Assembly (NCBI GenBank): GCA_038227995.1
Contig: JBBRPP010000004.1
Span: 1 to 64,000, forward strand
Reading direction: 5' to 3'
Source: WLMZ01 sp038227995
GTDB taxonomy: Bacteria > Actinomycetota > Acidimicrobiia > Acidimicrobiales > Ilumatobacteraceae
DNA length: 64,000 nt
The first letter of the stretch is position 1. Each line of letters opens with the position of its first letter. The position numbers and the translations under genes are program-made. The notes beneath the pieces are model-generated. The model was not told the origin of the DNA. It was given only the letters and a program-made list of their open reading frames with translations, and did not search any database. Shown here piece after piece: positions 25,448 through 33,672 of this stretch.

Positions 25448-25469
25448 CATGAATCGACCGCACTCCGAC

Positions 25470-25496
25470 GTTCCACTTCAACGTGTAGCAGGGGTT
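25470..25496 (+). repeat. attR-like direct repeat
   Basis: Second copy of the 27-bp sequence that ends ychF, containing TTCAACGTGTAGCAGGGGTT, with A instead of G at the sixth base. It marks the right border of the island in otherwise non-coding DNA. Confidence 0.8.
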
Positions 25497-25727
25497 CGCC
25501 AGGAAAAGGTGCCGTCCGGAACATCTCGTCCGTTCGCGACTCCGCCTCGACCCGTTCGCCTTTGCTCGGTCCGGGGCGTGTTGAGCGGCTGCATCGATCG
25601 ATGCAATAATGACCATGCCGTGTCGAAGGGGAGCCGCGAAATTCATGCTGCGCATGTGTGACAACGTCGCTGTTGTGCCACTCGGGCTCGAATGCGCGAG
25701 CGCGCGAGCTGAGGACCGAGGTGACCA
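25497..25727. promoter_or_regulatory. Intergenic region with promoter and 14-bp palindrome
   Basis: A promoter candidate has TTGAGC at 25581-25586 and AATAAT at 25605-25610 (18-bp spacer). Within the spacer GCATCGATCGATGC (25591-25604) is a perfect 14-bp palindrome, a likely operator. A Shine-Dalgarno GAGGTGACC lies before the ATG of the phospholipase gene. The long leader of about 110 bases carries no other feature that I can support. Confidence 0.5.
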
Positions 25728-26411
25728 ATGAGAGGGCAAGATGCAGTGCGCGGCGGCGGCTTCGACGATCTCGCACGGCGTTTCGGCCGGGCCACGACTC
25801 GACGAGAAGTCTTCGCTCTGTTCGGTCGGACGGCCGTGGTGGCGGTTGTCGGTACAGGCGTGCTGGAGGCCGTCGGCAGTGCCCCTGCGCACGCTGCATG
25901 CATCGTGGAGTATCCACCCGCTGATCTGAACAACTGCCCGAACAAGCGCCCGCACCCGGGCAACGTGCGCTCGTCGAACGGTTGCGGCGCGGCGAACAGC
26001 AGCTTCCGGCCGCCGCAGGGCTTCGGTGCGGTGGACTTCACGGTCTCGTGCAACAACCACGACATCTGTTACGAGACGTGCAACACCCCGAAATCAACGT
26101 GCGATTCCACCTTCGGTGATCAACTCGTCGACGCGTGCATCGCAACGTACAACGGCTCGTTCTTGCGCGAGACGGCGTGCATCAACGTCGCCGGCTTGTA
26201 CGAGGCAGCGGTGACGTTGTTCGGCGGGTCCGCGTACGACGCCGGCCAGACAAAGGACTGCGAGTGCTGCCACCCCGTGCCGATGGTCTATTGCGGCTGC
26301 AACTCGAAGTGCTACACGAACGCGACGGATTGCCTGGCCGAGTGCCATGCTTCGCTCGGCTGCTTCACCGACATCTGTGCTCCGGCGACCGCCGCCCAGT
26401 GTCCGGCGTGA
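25728..26411 (+). CDS. Secreted phospholipase A2-like protein, cysteine-rich
   Basis: 227 residues. The N-terminus has a Tat-like signal, TTRREVFALFGRTAVVAVVG, ending near APAHAA. The catalytic motif is SCNNHDICYETC with His 111 and Asp 112, the HD pair and flanking Cys of secreted phospholipases A2. The mature part has 20 cysteines, and the C-terminal 60 residues form a separate Cys-dense module (CECCHPVPMVYCGCNSKC). It probably hydrolyses phospholipids outside the cell. It is the first gene of an operon with a MauE-thioredoxin fusion, which could form its disulfides. A calcium loop (YGCxCG type) is not clear; the segment SSNGCGAAN may take its place. Confidence 0.8.
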   Translation: MRGQDAVRGGGFDDLARRFGRATTRREVFALFGRTAVVAVVGTGVLEAVGSAPAHAACIVEYPPADLNNCPNKRPHPGNVRSSNGCGAANSSFRPPQGFGAVDFTVSCNNHDICYETCNTPKSTCDSTFGDQLVDACIATYNGSFLRETACINVAGLYEAAVTLFGGSAYDAGQTKDCECCHPVPMVYCGCNSKCYTNATDCLAECHASLGCFTDICAPATAAQCPA

Positions 26412-26415
26412 TGTG

Positions 26416-27555
26416 ATGTTCGCAACGCTGGCGACAACCGAACTGATCCTGATCTTGTCTCGCTGCGCGCTGGGCGGGCTGTTCGTCGTTGCTGCCTCGG
26501 CCAAGGCGTTCGATCGCAACGGCGCGACAGCGGCAGCGGTGGGAATGGGCGTGAACGACTCGATCGCGTCACGACTCACTCTGGTTGTGATTCTTGCGGA
26601 ACTCGTCATCGGGCTCGGCCTGGTGATCACGCCGATCGCCGTGTTTGCCGCAGCTGCAGCCGTGCTCCTGCTCAGCGCCTTCAGCGTGGTCATCGCGGTC
26701 AACCTGCGTGCCGGCCGGCATCCGAGCTGCAACTGCTTCGGCCAACACTCGTCAGCGCCGATCGGGGCGACCACCCTCGTCCGCAATGCGGCGTTGTCGG
26801 CGAACGCAATCGTGTTGCTGCTGTTCGGCCTCGTTGGAGGCGAGAACTCGTTGGGCCGCTTCGGTCGGTTCAGCGCGATCCAGGCGAAAGTCACGATCGT
26901 CTCGGTCGTCGCCGGTGCGATCATCGTGCTCCACTCCTGGCTGCTGATGAACCTCATGCGACAGAACGGTCGACTCCTCGCCCGGCTCGATCAGCTGGAA
27001 GCACAGACGGTGCAGCACGGGCATACTCTGCCAGTCGCCGTACCGACTCTGCCCGATGGCCACGCCAGGCAACGCAACGACCGCTGGCCGATCGGAGCGC
27101 TGGCTCCGCGATTCGGACTCGCAGACGTGACCGGGCGGACCTGGAACATCGACGATCTGCTCGCCGATGCACGGAGCACGGTTCTCGTGTTCCTGGAAAC
27201 GCGATGCGTTGCCTGCATCGAACTGGCTGCCGAGATCAACCTTGTTCCCATGTCGGCCGCCCGCCCGATCGTCGCAGTCGTCCATGGTGAACGAAGTGTG
27301 ATCGCCGAGAAGTTCGCCGGTGCCGGCTTTGCGGCCGTCCTTGTCGACGCCGGCGCTGCCGTGAGCGACAGGTTCGGTGTGGTTGGCACGCCGAGCGCTG
27401 TCCTGATCAACCCTGAGGGCACGATCGGCTCGGTGTTCGCGCAAGGTCGCGCTGAGGTGGCGAGACTCGTGAGTCATGACCGTACGGCTTCGTTCGCTCT
27501 TGTTGATGGCGAAGGTCGGCGGATGAAGGCACAGAGTCAAGGAGCCGACCGATGA
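26416..27555 (+). CDS. MauE-like membrane protein fused to a thioredoxin domain
   Basis: 379 residues. The N-terminal half has four membrane helices of the MauE/DoxX type and the conserved SCNCFGQ motif (Cys 105 and 107). A further helix near residues 155-180 leads to an external thioredoxin/redoxin domain with CVAC (Cys 264 and 267) and the cis-Pro region VVGTPSAVLINPEG. In methylamine utilisation, separate MauE and MauD proteins mature a disulfide-rich subunit; here they are one chain. The likely role is oxidation or reduction of disulfides in exported proteins, with the adjacent phospholipase as first candidate. The ATG lies 4 nt after the phospholipase stop. Confidence 0.82.
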   Translation: MFATLATTELILILSRCALGGLFVVAASAKAFDRNGATAAAVGMGVNDSIASRLTLVVILAELVIGLGLVITPIAVFAAAAAVLLLSAFSVVIAVNLRAGRHPSCNCFGQHSSAPIGATTLVRNAALSANAIVLLLFGLVGGENSLGRFGRFSAIQAKVTIVSVVAGAIIVLHSWLLMNLMRQNGRLLARLDQLEAQTVQHGHTLPVAVPTLPDGHARQRNDRWPIGALAPRFGLADVTGRTWNIDDLLADARSTVLVFLETRCVACIELAAEINLVPMSAARPIVAVVHGERSVIAEKFAGAGFAAVLVDAGAAVSDRFGVVGTPSAVLINPEGTIGSVFAQGRAEVARLVSHDRTASFALVDGEGRRMKAQSQGADR

Positions 27556-29540
27556 GCACCATCGATGTCACTGGAATCTGGGTCGGGCGCGCGGACAAGG
27601 ACGGCGATCATCTCGACGTGCGGGCCGCACTTCAGGACCGGTCCAGCGATCTCCGCGGTGTTCTGTATTTTGGTGACCCCGTGGCCGGTGGCTTGATCGA
27701 CGTCGGCTCGATCGCGGGTGGCCGCACCGATCTCGCCGGAAATTGGGGGACTCCGTCCGGGGTCAAGGTCTCCGGCACCTTCGCCGGAGACTCCTTCGTC
27801 GGAACGCTCAGCATCCCGCGCCCTGGGCAGGCTGACGTGCAGGCGGATCTCCAACTGGCAAGGGCAGCGCAGTTGCTCGACGGTTTCGTGCCAATCGCGC
27901 CGGCGCGGTTGCTGGACACACGTCAGGATTCCTCGTTCCCATTGGATCCAGGATCGAAAGTAGATGTCGCCGTCACGGGCAGGTTCGGAATTCCGTTCGA
28001 CAACGTCGGCGCAGTGGTGGTCAACATCACCGGAACCGGCTCGTCCGGGCCTGGATACGTCACTGCGTGGGCGTCGGGCATCGAGCAACCGCCGACATCC
28101 AACCTGAACCTCGAGCATGTTGATCAGACCGCAGCGAATCTGGCCGTTGTGCCGGTCGGCGCGAATGGTTACATCACGCTGTTCACCCAGAGTGGCACGC
28201 ATCTCGTCGTGGATGCCTTCGGGTGGTTCTCCACGACGTCCATCCTGCATCTCACCGCAACGCCGACCAGGGTTCTGGACACGCGATCACCGAGTCCGAT
28301 CGGATACCACGGTCCGATCCCTGGCCCGGGCGCGGTCGTCGATGTGGACCTCGCCGTCCCAGGCGGACTCCCGTCGAGCGGAGTCGCCGCGGCGGTCGTG
28401 AACATCACTGCGACCGCAGCGTCGGGTGCGGGCTACGTCACCGCGTGGCCCACTGGCACGGCGCAACCACCGACCTCGAACCTCAACATCAGCAGTGTCG
28501 GCCAGACGATCTCAAACCTCGCCATCGTTCCGGTCAGCACCTCGAGCTCGCTGAGCCTGTTCACCCAGGCCGGTACACATCTGGTGGTCGATGTGTTCGG
28601 CTGGTTCAACCTGCCGGCGACCTCGAGCGGTCCGCCGCTCGCGCTCGGCCCGGACGGCAACCTCGTCTCCGATGGCAGTTTCGAGGCGTCTGCCTCGATC
28701 CCTCAGGAGACGTCGTACGACACGTTTCCCATTGGTTCGGTTGGTTCCTGGACAGTTGTGTCGGGAGGGGTCGACGTTGTCGGTCCGGGGTCCGCGACCG
28801 CGTACGACGGAGAACAGTTCGTTGATTTGAACGGGAACGGATACGGACCTGGCACCATCGAACAACTCGTGCCCACGTCCGCCGATCGTCAGTACCGAGT
28901 CAGTTTCTTCCTCGCCGGCAACCCCAACGGCGATCCACAGGTGAAGACGCTGGACGTCACGTTCGGCGACGGCAAGCACAGCTTCTCGTTTGACGTCAGC
29001 AATCAGACCAACAGCAATCTCGGCTGGACGGAGAAGTCGTTCGTGGCCAACCCGGACTGCGGCACGTCGACGGTGATCAGCCTGCGCAGCACCACGGTTG
29101 GGGACAAGGGTCCGAACATCGACGCAGTTCGCGTCGTGGACGCCGGCCCGGGCAGCGGATGCCACATCGGTGGCTATCGACCCATCGGGCCGATTCGGGT
29201 CTTCGACACCCGTCCCGCCACCCAGATTGGCTACACCGGAGACAAGCCGGGTCCGGGTGCGATCGTCGGCGTCAAGATTGCCGGAGTCAAGGGCATCACC
29301 TCGGGGGCCATCGCTGCAGTCGCCGTCAATATCACAGCCACGGAGGCCGGCGGGCCTGGCTACGTCACGTCGTGGGCTTCGGGTACCGAACAACCGGCCA
29401 CATCCAACCTCAATCTCGAGTTCGTCGACCAGACCCGCCCGAACTACGCAATCGTCCCGGTCGGCGCCGATGGAGCGATCAACCTGTTCACCCAGGCCGG
29501 TTCACATCTCATCGTCGACGTGTTCGGCTGGTTCGGCTGA
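27552..29540 (+). CDS. Repeat protein with three RLLDTR-type beta modules and a DUF642-like domain
   Basis: 662 residues. Three modules of about 110 residues start near 112, 231 and 540 with PxRLLDTR-like motifs and share GPGYVTAWASG, PPTSNLNLE and HLVVDVFGWF. Between the second and third lies a DUF642-like carbohydrate-binding-type domain (NLVSDGSFEAS ... GSWTVVSGGVDVVG). The first 100 residues are a separate beta-rich part. Such modules are common in exported proteins of Acidimicrobiia, yet no signal peptide is visible here. The ATG overlaps the stop of the MauE-thioredoxin gene (ATGA), so it belongs to the same operon. A surface-binding or adhesion role is a guess. Confidence 0.8.
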   Translation: MSTIDVTGIWVGRADKDGDHLDVRAALQDRSSDLRGVLYFGDPVAGGLIDVGSIAGGRTDLAGNWGTPSGVKVSGTFAGDSFVGTLSIPRPGQADVQADLQLARAAQLLDGFVPIAPARLLDTRQDSSFPLDPGSKVDVAVTGRFGIPFDNVGAVVVNITGTGSSGPGYVTAWASGIEQPPTSNLNLEHVDQTAANLAVVPVGANGYITLFTQSGTHLVVDAFGWFSTTSILHLTATPTRVLDTRSPSPIGYHGPIPGPGAVVDVDLAVPGGLPSSGVAAAVVNITATAASGAGYVTAWPTGTAQPPTSNLNISSVGQTISNLAIVPVSTSSSLSLFTQAGTHLVVDVFGWFNLPATSSGPPLALGPDGNLVSDGSFEASASIPQETSYDTFPIGSVGSWTVVSGGVDVVGPGSATAYDGEQFVDLNGNGYGPGTIEQLVPTSADRQYRVSFFLAGNPNGDPQVKTLDVTFGDGKHSFSFDVSNQTNSNLGWTEKSFVANPDCGTSTVISLRSTTVGDKGPNIDAVRVVDAGPGSGCHIGGYRPIGPIRVFDTRPATQIGYTGDKPGPGAIVGVKIAGVKGITSGAIAAVAVNITATEAGGPGYVTSWASGTEQPATSNLNLEFVDQTRPNYAIVPVGADGAINLFTQAGSHLIVDVFGWFG

Positions 29541-29604
29541 CGAGTCAAAGTCCGATACTCGACCGTCGATACACCCGGCTGGCCAACGGCTCCGCCGGAA
29601 CAAC

Positions 29605-29610
29605 TACGGT
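29605..29610 (+). promoter_or_regulatory. -10 element TACGGT upstream of the epoxide hydrolase gene
   Basis: TACGGT ends 7 nt before the GTG start, and no Shine-Dalgarno is present. Confidence 0.45.
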
Positions 29611-29617
29611 CGCGGCC

Positions 29618-30772
29618 GTGTCCGACGCCATCACGCCCTTCCAGATCGACATCGACGAAGCGACCATCACCGACCTCCACGATCGCCTCGCCCGCACCCG
29701 GTGGCCCGATCACGAGACGGTCACCGATTGGTCGCAGGGCATCCCGCTGTCGTACGTCCAAGAGGTCTGCGAGTACTGGCGCACCTCGTACGACTGGTCG
29801 GCGCGGCAGGCGCACCTCAATCAGTTCCCGCAGTTCCGCACCACGCTGGCCGGCGATGGCGACGAGCCGTTGGGCATCCACTTCATCCACGCTCGATCGG
29901 CCGAGCCGAACGCGTTCCCGCTGGTGCTCACCCACGGTTGGCCCGGGTCCACCGTCGAGTTCATGAAGGTGATCGGACCGCTCACCGATCCGGCTGCGCA
30001 CGGGGGTGACCCGGCCGACGCCTTCCACGTCGTCGCGCCTTCGCTGCCGGGCTACGGCTTCAGCGACAAGCCGGCTCGCAACGGATGGGGCGTCCCGCGG
30101 ATCGCGACGGCATGGGACGAGTTGATGGTGCGCCTCGGCTACGACCGCTACGGCGCGCAGGGTGGCGACTGGGGATCAGCGGTGACCACTCGCATTGGTT
30201 CGCAGAACCTCGGCCACTGCGCCGGCATCCACGTCAACATGGCGGTCGCGTTTCCCAACGCCGACGACATGGCCAACCTCTCCGACGCGGAGATGGTCGC
30301 GCTCGGCAAGTTCCAGCACTACCAGGACAAGGACTCGGGCTACTCGAAGCAGCAGAGCACTCGCCCGCAGACGCTGGGGTACGGCCTCGTCGACTCGCCG
30401 GCCGGCCAGGCCGCGTGGATCCTGGAGAAGTTCTGGGCGTGGACCGACAACAACGGCAGTCCCGAGGACGCGCTCAGCCGCGACGAGATGCTCGACGACA
30501 TCATGTTCTATTGGCTCAACGGCGCCGGCGCGTCGTCGGGTCGGCTGTACTGGGAGAGCTTCACCGAGTTCGGCACCGCGGTCGTCACCATCCCGGCGGG
30601 CATCTCGCAGTTCCCCAAGGAAATCCTCACGACGTCGCGCAAGTGGGCCGAGCGGGTGTACACGGACCTGCGCACGTACAACGAGCTCGATCGCGGCGGC
30701 CACTTCGCCGCGTTCGAAGAGCCCGACCTGTTCGTGACCGAGATCCGCGACTTCTTCCGCCACGTCCGGTAG
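29618..30772 (+). CDS. Epoxide hydrolase (alpha/beta hydrolase with EHN domain)
   Basis: 384 residues. The N-terminal EHN segment (FQIDIDEATITDLHDRLARTRWPD) and the following Tyr/Trp-rich linker are typical of microsomal-type epoxide hydrolases. The oxyanion region is HGWPGS, the nucleophile is the Asp of GGDWGS, and the catalytic His is in GGHFAAFEEP. It would convert epoxides to diols in the cytoplasm. The frame is open upstream into the repeat-protein gene, but the GTG at 29618 gives a normal N-terminus and has a -10 element at leaderless spacing. Confidence 0.9.
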   Translation: MSDAITPFQIDIDEATITDLHDRLARTRWPDHETVTDWSQGIPLSYVQEVCEYWRTSYDWSARQAHLNQFPQFRTTLAGDGDEPLGIHFIHARSAEPNAFPLVLTHGWPGSTVEFMKVIGPLTDPAAHGGDPADAFHVVAPSLPGYGFSDKPARNGWGVPRIATAWDELMVRLGYDRYGAQGGDWGSAVTTRIGSQNLGHCAGIHVNMAVAFPNADDMANLSDAEMVALGKFQHYQDKDSGYSKQQSTRPQTLGYGLVDSPAGQAAWILEKFWAWTDNNGSPEDALSRDEMLDDIMFYWLNGAGASSGRLYWESFTEFGTAVVTIPAGISQFPKEILTTSRKWAERVYTDLRTYNELDRGGHFAAFEEPDLFVTEIRDFFRHVR

Positions 30773-30823
30773 TTGCCGGCGCGGCCGGCCAGCGCGGCCA
30801 GCGCGGCCGGCGCAGGCGGCCAC

Positions 30824-30870
30824 GACCGCGCCGGGTTTGCCTGGCTGCGGCAGGCGAAGCCGGCGCGGTC
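30824..30870. terminator. 47-bp imperfect palindrome, terminator-like (copy 1 of 2)
   Basis: Arms GACCGCGCCGGGTTTGCCTG and CAGGCGAAGCCGGCGCGGTC pair at 18 of 20 positions around a 7-nt loop, downstream of the epoxide hydrolase gene. No T tract follows. The same palindrome family occurs at 44002-44050. Confidence 0.6.
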
Positions 30871-31036
30871 CGCCCCTCGACCATCGTTCCACGCCCCCTC
30901 CCGAATCTCCACGTGACGAAACCCGGGAAGCGCCGGCGACGAAGGAAGATCGATGCATCGGACGGTCCGATCGAATCGATACGAATGCTCGATCCAGATC
31001 CGCCCCAAGTCGCTTCTGATTTCGAGCACACCGTGT

Positions 31037-31042
31037 TAGAAC
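31037..31042 (+). promoter_or_regulatory. -10 element TAGAAC upstream of the EamA transporter
   Basis: TAGAAC ends 7 nt before the GTG start; no Shine-Dalgarno. Confidence 0.45.
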
Positions 31043-31049
31043 GGCCAGC

Positions 31050-32042
31050 GTGACCACCATTTCGCCGACGACGCACCGGGTGCCGCTGGTCGCGTCGGTA
31101 CTGTCCGTCACGGCCGGCATCGTGTGGGCGCTGGGCGCGGTCACGGTCAAGTTCGCCAAGCACACCGACGCATGGCAGTACCTGATCTGGCGCTCGATCG
31201 GCGTCATCGTGGTGATGGAAGTCGTCAGCCGCGTCAAGCATCAGGGCTTCATGTTGCCTCGCGCCTACAACCAGGGCCGGATGATGTTGGTCGGCTGTGT
31301 CGGGCTGTTCCTGGCCTCGATCTCGTACGTCTACGCGCTGAAGACGACCAGTCCGGCCAACGCTGCGTTCCTCGCATCCGTCACCCCGATCTTTGCGGTG
31401 GTGCTCTCGCGGGTGTTCCTCGGCGAGCGCCTCAACCGGGTGACGATCGGAGCGATCGTGATGGCGTTCGCCGGTCTCATCGTGATCGTGGTGGGCGATG
31501 TCAGCGGCGGCAACATGAAGGGCAACATCGCCGCGCTGATGTCGTCGCTGGGCTTCGCCGTCTACACCGTCGCCGTGCGGTCCGACCCCGACCGCGATTG
31601 GTCACCGATCCTGCCCGGCTACGCCTTCATGATGATCCTCATCTGCGGGGCCGTCACGCTCGTGAACGGCAAGACGCTGCTTCCACCCGGTGCCGACACC
31701 ACAGCGGCGCTGATCCACGGCGGCGTCTTCATCGTGATCGGCACCATCCTGTTCAACTACGGGTCGCGATTCGTGCCGGCCGTCCCGATGACGATCTTCG
31801 CCCAGAGCGAAACCGTCTTCGTGCCCGTGTTCGTCTTCATCGGCTTCGGCACCAGCCCACGGGCGCTCACGGTGCTGGGCGGGGCGATCATCCTCACCGC
31901 GATCATCGGCAAGTCGGTCCTCGACGCGCGGCCCGGACGACCGGGCGAACCGGACTCCGGGCTGGGCACCATCCCATTCGATCACGTCGGCGACCATGCA
32001 GGAGATCACGCGATCGAGCCCGGTCCCGGCTCGATCGCGTAA
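31050..32042 (+). CDS. EamA/DMT-family transporter
   Basis: 330 residues with about ten hydrophobic helices arranged as two EamA repeats of five. Typical segments are SVTAGIVWALGAVTVKFAKH in the first repeat, TSPANAAFLASVTPIFAVVLSRVFLGERLN before the connector, and FAQSETVFVPVFVFIGFG in the second. Such proteins export or import small metabolites across the cytoplasmic membrane; the substrate is unknown. The GTG start follows a -10 element by 7 nt. The C-terminal tail is hydrophilic, and the MFS gene begins shortly after. Confidence 0.85.
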   Translation: MTTISPTTHRVPLVASVLSVTAGIVWALGAVTVKFAKHTDAWQYLIWRSIGVIVVMEVVSRVKHQGFMLPRAYNQGRMMLVGCVGLFLASISYVYALKTTSPANAAFLASVTPIFAVVLSRVFLGERLNRVTIGAIVMAFAGLIVIVVGDVSGGNMKGNIAALMSSLGFAVYTVAVRSDPDRDWSPILPGYAFMMILICGAVTLVNGKTLLPPGADTTAALIHGGVFIVIGTILFNYGSRFVPAVPMTIFAQSETVFVPVFVFIGFGTSPRALTVLGGAIILTAIIGKSVLDARPGRPGEPDSGLGTIPFDHVGDHAGDHAIEPGPGSIA

Positions 32043-32061
32043 TGCCCAGGCTGGTCGCGCG

Positions 32062-33276
32062 ATGACCTCCGTAGACTCGTGGGTCGTGAACAAGGGTCGG
32101 CTGGTCATCATCTTCGGGCTGCTGACCGCCGTGTTCGCCGCCGGCTACGGCGTGATGTTCACCGTCCTCGACGACTTCCGCGACAAGTACGGCATCGCCG
32201 ACAGCAGCCTCGGCCTCATCGTCGCGGTCGGCTTCTTCGCGTCGTTCGCGGCGCAGGTCTTCTTCGCCCCCCTCGCCGACCGCGGCCACGCCCGCACGCT
32301 GATGTACGTCGGCATGGTGCTGAACCTCGTCGGGCTGATCGGCATGGCGCTGGGCCACGTGATCGGCGTCCTGCTCGTCGCCCGGATCGTGATGGGCCTC
32401 GGCGCGGGCATCGCCCTGCCGGCCGTCCGTCGGATCGTGATCCTCGCCGACCCCGATCATCTCGGCCAGAACATCGGGCGCCTGCTGTCGGCGGACGTCG
32501 CCGGCTTCGCGCTCGGGCCGGCGATCTCGGCCGCGCTCGTCGGACCGTTCGGCATCCCCGCGCCCTTCCTGGTGATCGCCGTTGCCACGGTCATCTTCTT
32601 CCCGATCATCAGCCGGGTCCACGTCGAAGAAGCGAACACCGACGGCCAGCCGCAGGCCCGCTTCGCGTTCGATCTGTTGCGCAACCGCGAATACGTCGGC
32701 GCGTTGTGCTTCGGCATGGCCGGGTTCCTGATGGTCGGCACGTTCGACGCGCTGTGGGTGCTCGTCCTCGCCGACCTGAAGACCGCCGACTGGATCGCCA
32801 ACCTCGGCATCACGCTCTTCGCCCTGCCGTTGATCTTCCTCGGGCCTCGTGGCGGGCGACTCGCGCAACGCATCGGCCCGTTCCGTCTGGGCACGATCGG
32901 TTTGTTCCTCGGCGCCTGCTTCATGTTCTCGTACGGCCGATGGCCGACGGGCGGGCTGATGTTCGCTGTCTCGATGATCCACGCGCTCAGCGACGGGATG
33001 ACGATCTCCGCATCCGGCGTTGCGGTCGGGCTGGCCGCCCCGAAGGATCGCCAGGCCGGTGCGCAGGGCTTGCTCGGCGGGGCCCAGACGCTCACCGGTG
33101 GTCTCGCCGCGCTGTTGGCCGGGCAGCTGTATCAGCACTCGGGCCGGGCCCTGGCGTACTCGGTCTGCTCGGTGCTGATGGTGACGCTCGTGGTCGTTGG
33201 CCTGGCGTTCGTCGGCCGTTCGTGGACCGTTCGACCCGTGGCCGAAGATGTCGAAATCACCCCCGTCGGCGTCTGA
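32062..33276 (+). CDS. Major facilitator superfamily transporter
   Basis: 404 residues from the ATG at 32062, with twelve predicted membrane helices. The loop 2-3 signature is present as PLADRGHARTLMYVGM. The second half starts around EYVGALCFGMAGFLMVGTFDALWVL. The substrate is unknown. A GTG eight codons downstream (32086) may be the real start, since TAGACT lies 8 nt before it and the protein would then begin directly before the first helix. It follows the EamA gene by about 20 bases on the same strand. Confidence 0.88.
   Translation: MTSVDSWVVNKGRLVIIFGLLTAVFAAGYGVMFTVLDDFRDKYGIADSSLGLIVAVGFFASFAAQVFFAPLADRGHARTLMYVGMVLNLVGLIGMALGHVIGVLLVARIVMGLGAGIALPAVRRIVILADPDHLGQNIGRLLSADVAGFALGPAISAALVGPFGIPAPFLVIAVATVIFFPIISRVHVEEANTDGQPQARFAFDLLRNREYVGALCFGMAGFLMVGTFDALWVLVLADLKTADWIANLGITLFALPLIFLGPRGGRLAQRIGPFRLGTIGLFLGACFMFSYGRWPTGGLMFAVSMIHALSDGMTISASGVAVGLAAPKDRQAGAQGLLGGAQTLTGGLAALLAGQLYQHSGRALAYSVCSVLMVTLVVVGLAFVGRSWTVRPVAEDVEITPVGV
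32072..32077 (+). promoter_or_regulatory. -10 element TAGACT near the MFS start
   Basis: TAGACT lies 8 nt before an in-frame GTG at 32086 and within the first codons of the longer ATG-started frame, so it bears on the choice of start. Confidence 0.35.
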
Positions 33277-33319
33277 ATCGCTGCGCGCGTCCGCTCGCAC
33301 GCGTGGCAGGCTATGCACC

Positions 33320-33670
33320 ATGGCGTGGCTGATGAGTGAGGCACGAGTTCTGGCATCGATCGACGTCGCGGGCAGCCGTTCAGAGCGAGCCAAGGGCCTC
33401 CTCGGCCGGGACTCGATCGATGGCGCGTTTGCCATCCCCCACTGCCGTTGGGTGCACACGATCGGGATGCGTTTCCCCATCGACGTCGCCTATGTCGACG
33501 CCGACGGCACCGTGATCAAGGTCGCCAGCATGCATCGCCACCGGATGGGCGTGCCCGTGCCGAAGGCCAAGCTCGTGGTCGAAGCCCGCGCCGGCGCGTT
33601 CGAGCGGTGGGGGCTGAAGGTCGGCGACCCGCTCGAGGTGCGCATGACCGACCCCGACGCGGCGACCTGA
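33320..33670 (+). CDS. DUF192 family protein
   Basis: 116 residues. The family core is present: SRSERAKGLLGRDSIDGAFAI, then WVHTIGMRFPIDVAYVDADGTV and VVEARAGAFERWGLKVGD. DUF192 proteins are small beta-barrels of unknown function, often exported, though this one lacks a signal peptide. The ATG at 33320 is chosen because the frame further upstream is part of the MFS gene. It lies 2 nt before the GTG of rsmI and so is probably co-transcribed with it. Confidence 0.85.
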   Translation: MAWLMSEARVLASIDVAGSRSERAKGLLGRDSIDGAFAIPHCRWVHTIGMRFPIDVAYVDADGTVIKVASMHRHRMGVPVPKAKLVVEARAGAFERWGLKVGDPLEVRMTDPDAAT

Positions 33671-33672
33671 AC

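Larger units (their letters stand above)
15625..25469. mobile_element. Integrated genomic island of about 9.8 kb at the ychF 3' end
   Basis: The region lies between the two copies of the 27-bp repeat. It holds a tyrosine recombinase remnant, two toxin-antitoxin-like pairs, the LRV-MoxR-VWA unit and several unrecognised genes, while housekeeping or conserved genes resume outside. A 12-bp inverted repeat (GCCTCTGACCTG) is found 28 nt inside the left copy and 22 nt inside the right copy and could be integrase arm sites. Since the recombinase is broken, the element is probably immobile unless helped in trans. Confidence 0.75.

Noticed and set aside
29159..29617. N-terminal extension of the epoxide hydrolase frame
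   Set aside because: It is out of frame with the end of the repeat protein that occupies the same DNA and adds no recognisable domain.
31903..33480. Minus-strand open frame of 525 codons opposite the MFS gene
   Set aside because: Composition is dominated by Arg, Asp, Glu and His as expected from the antisense of a GC-rich membrane-protein gene, and no motif is present.
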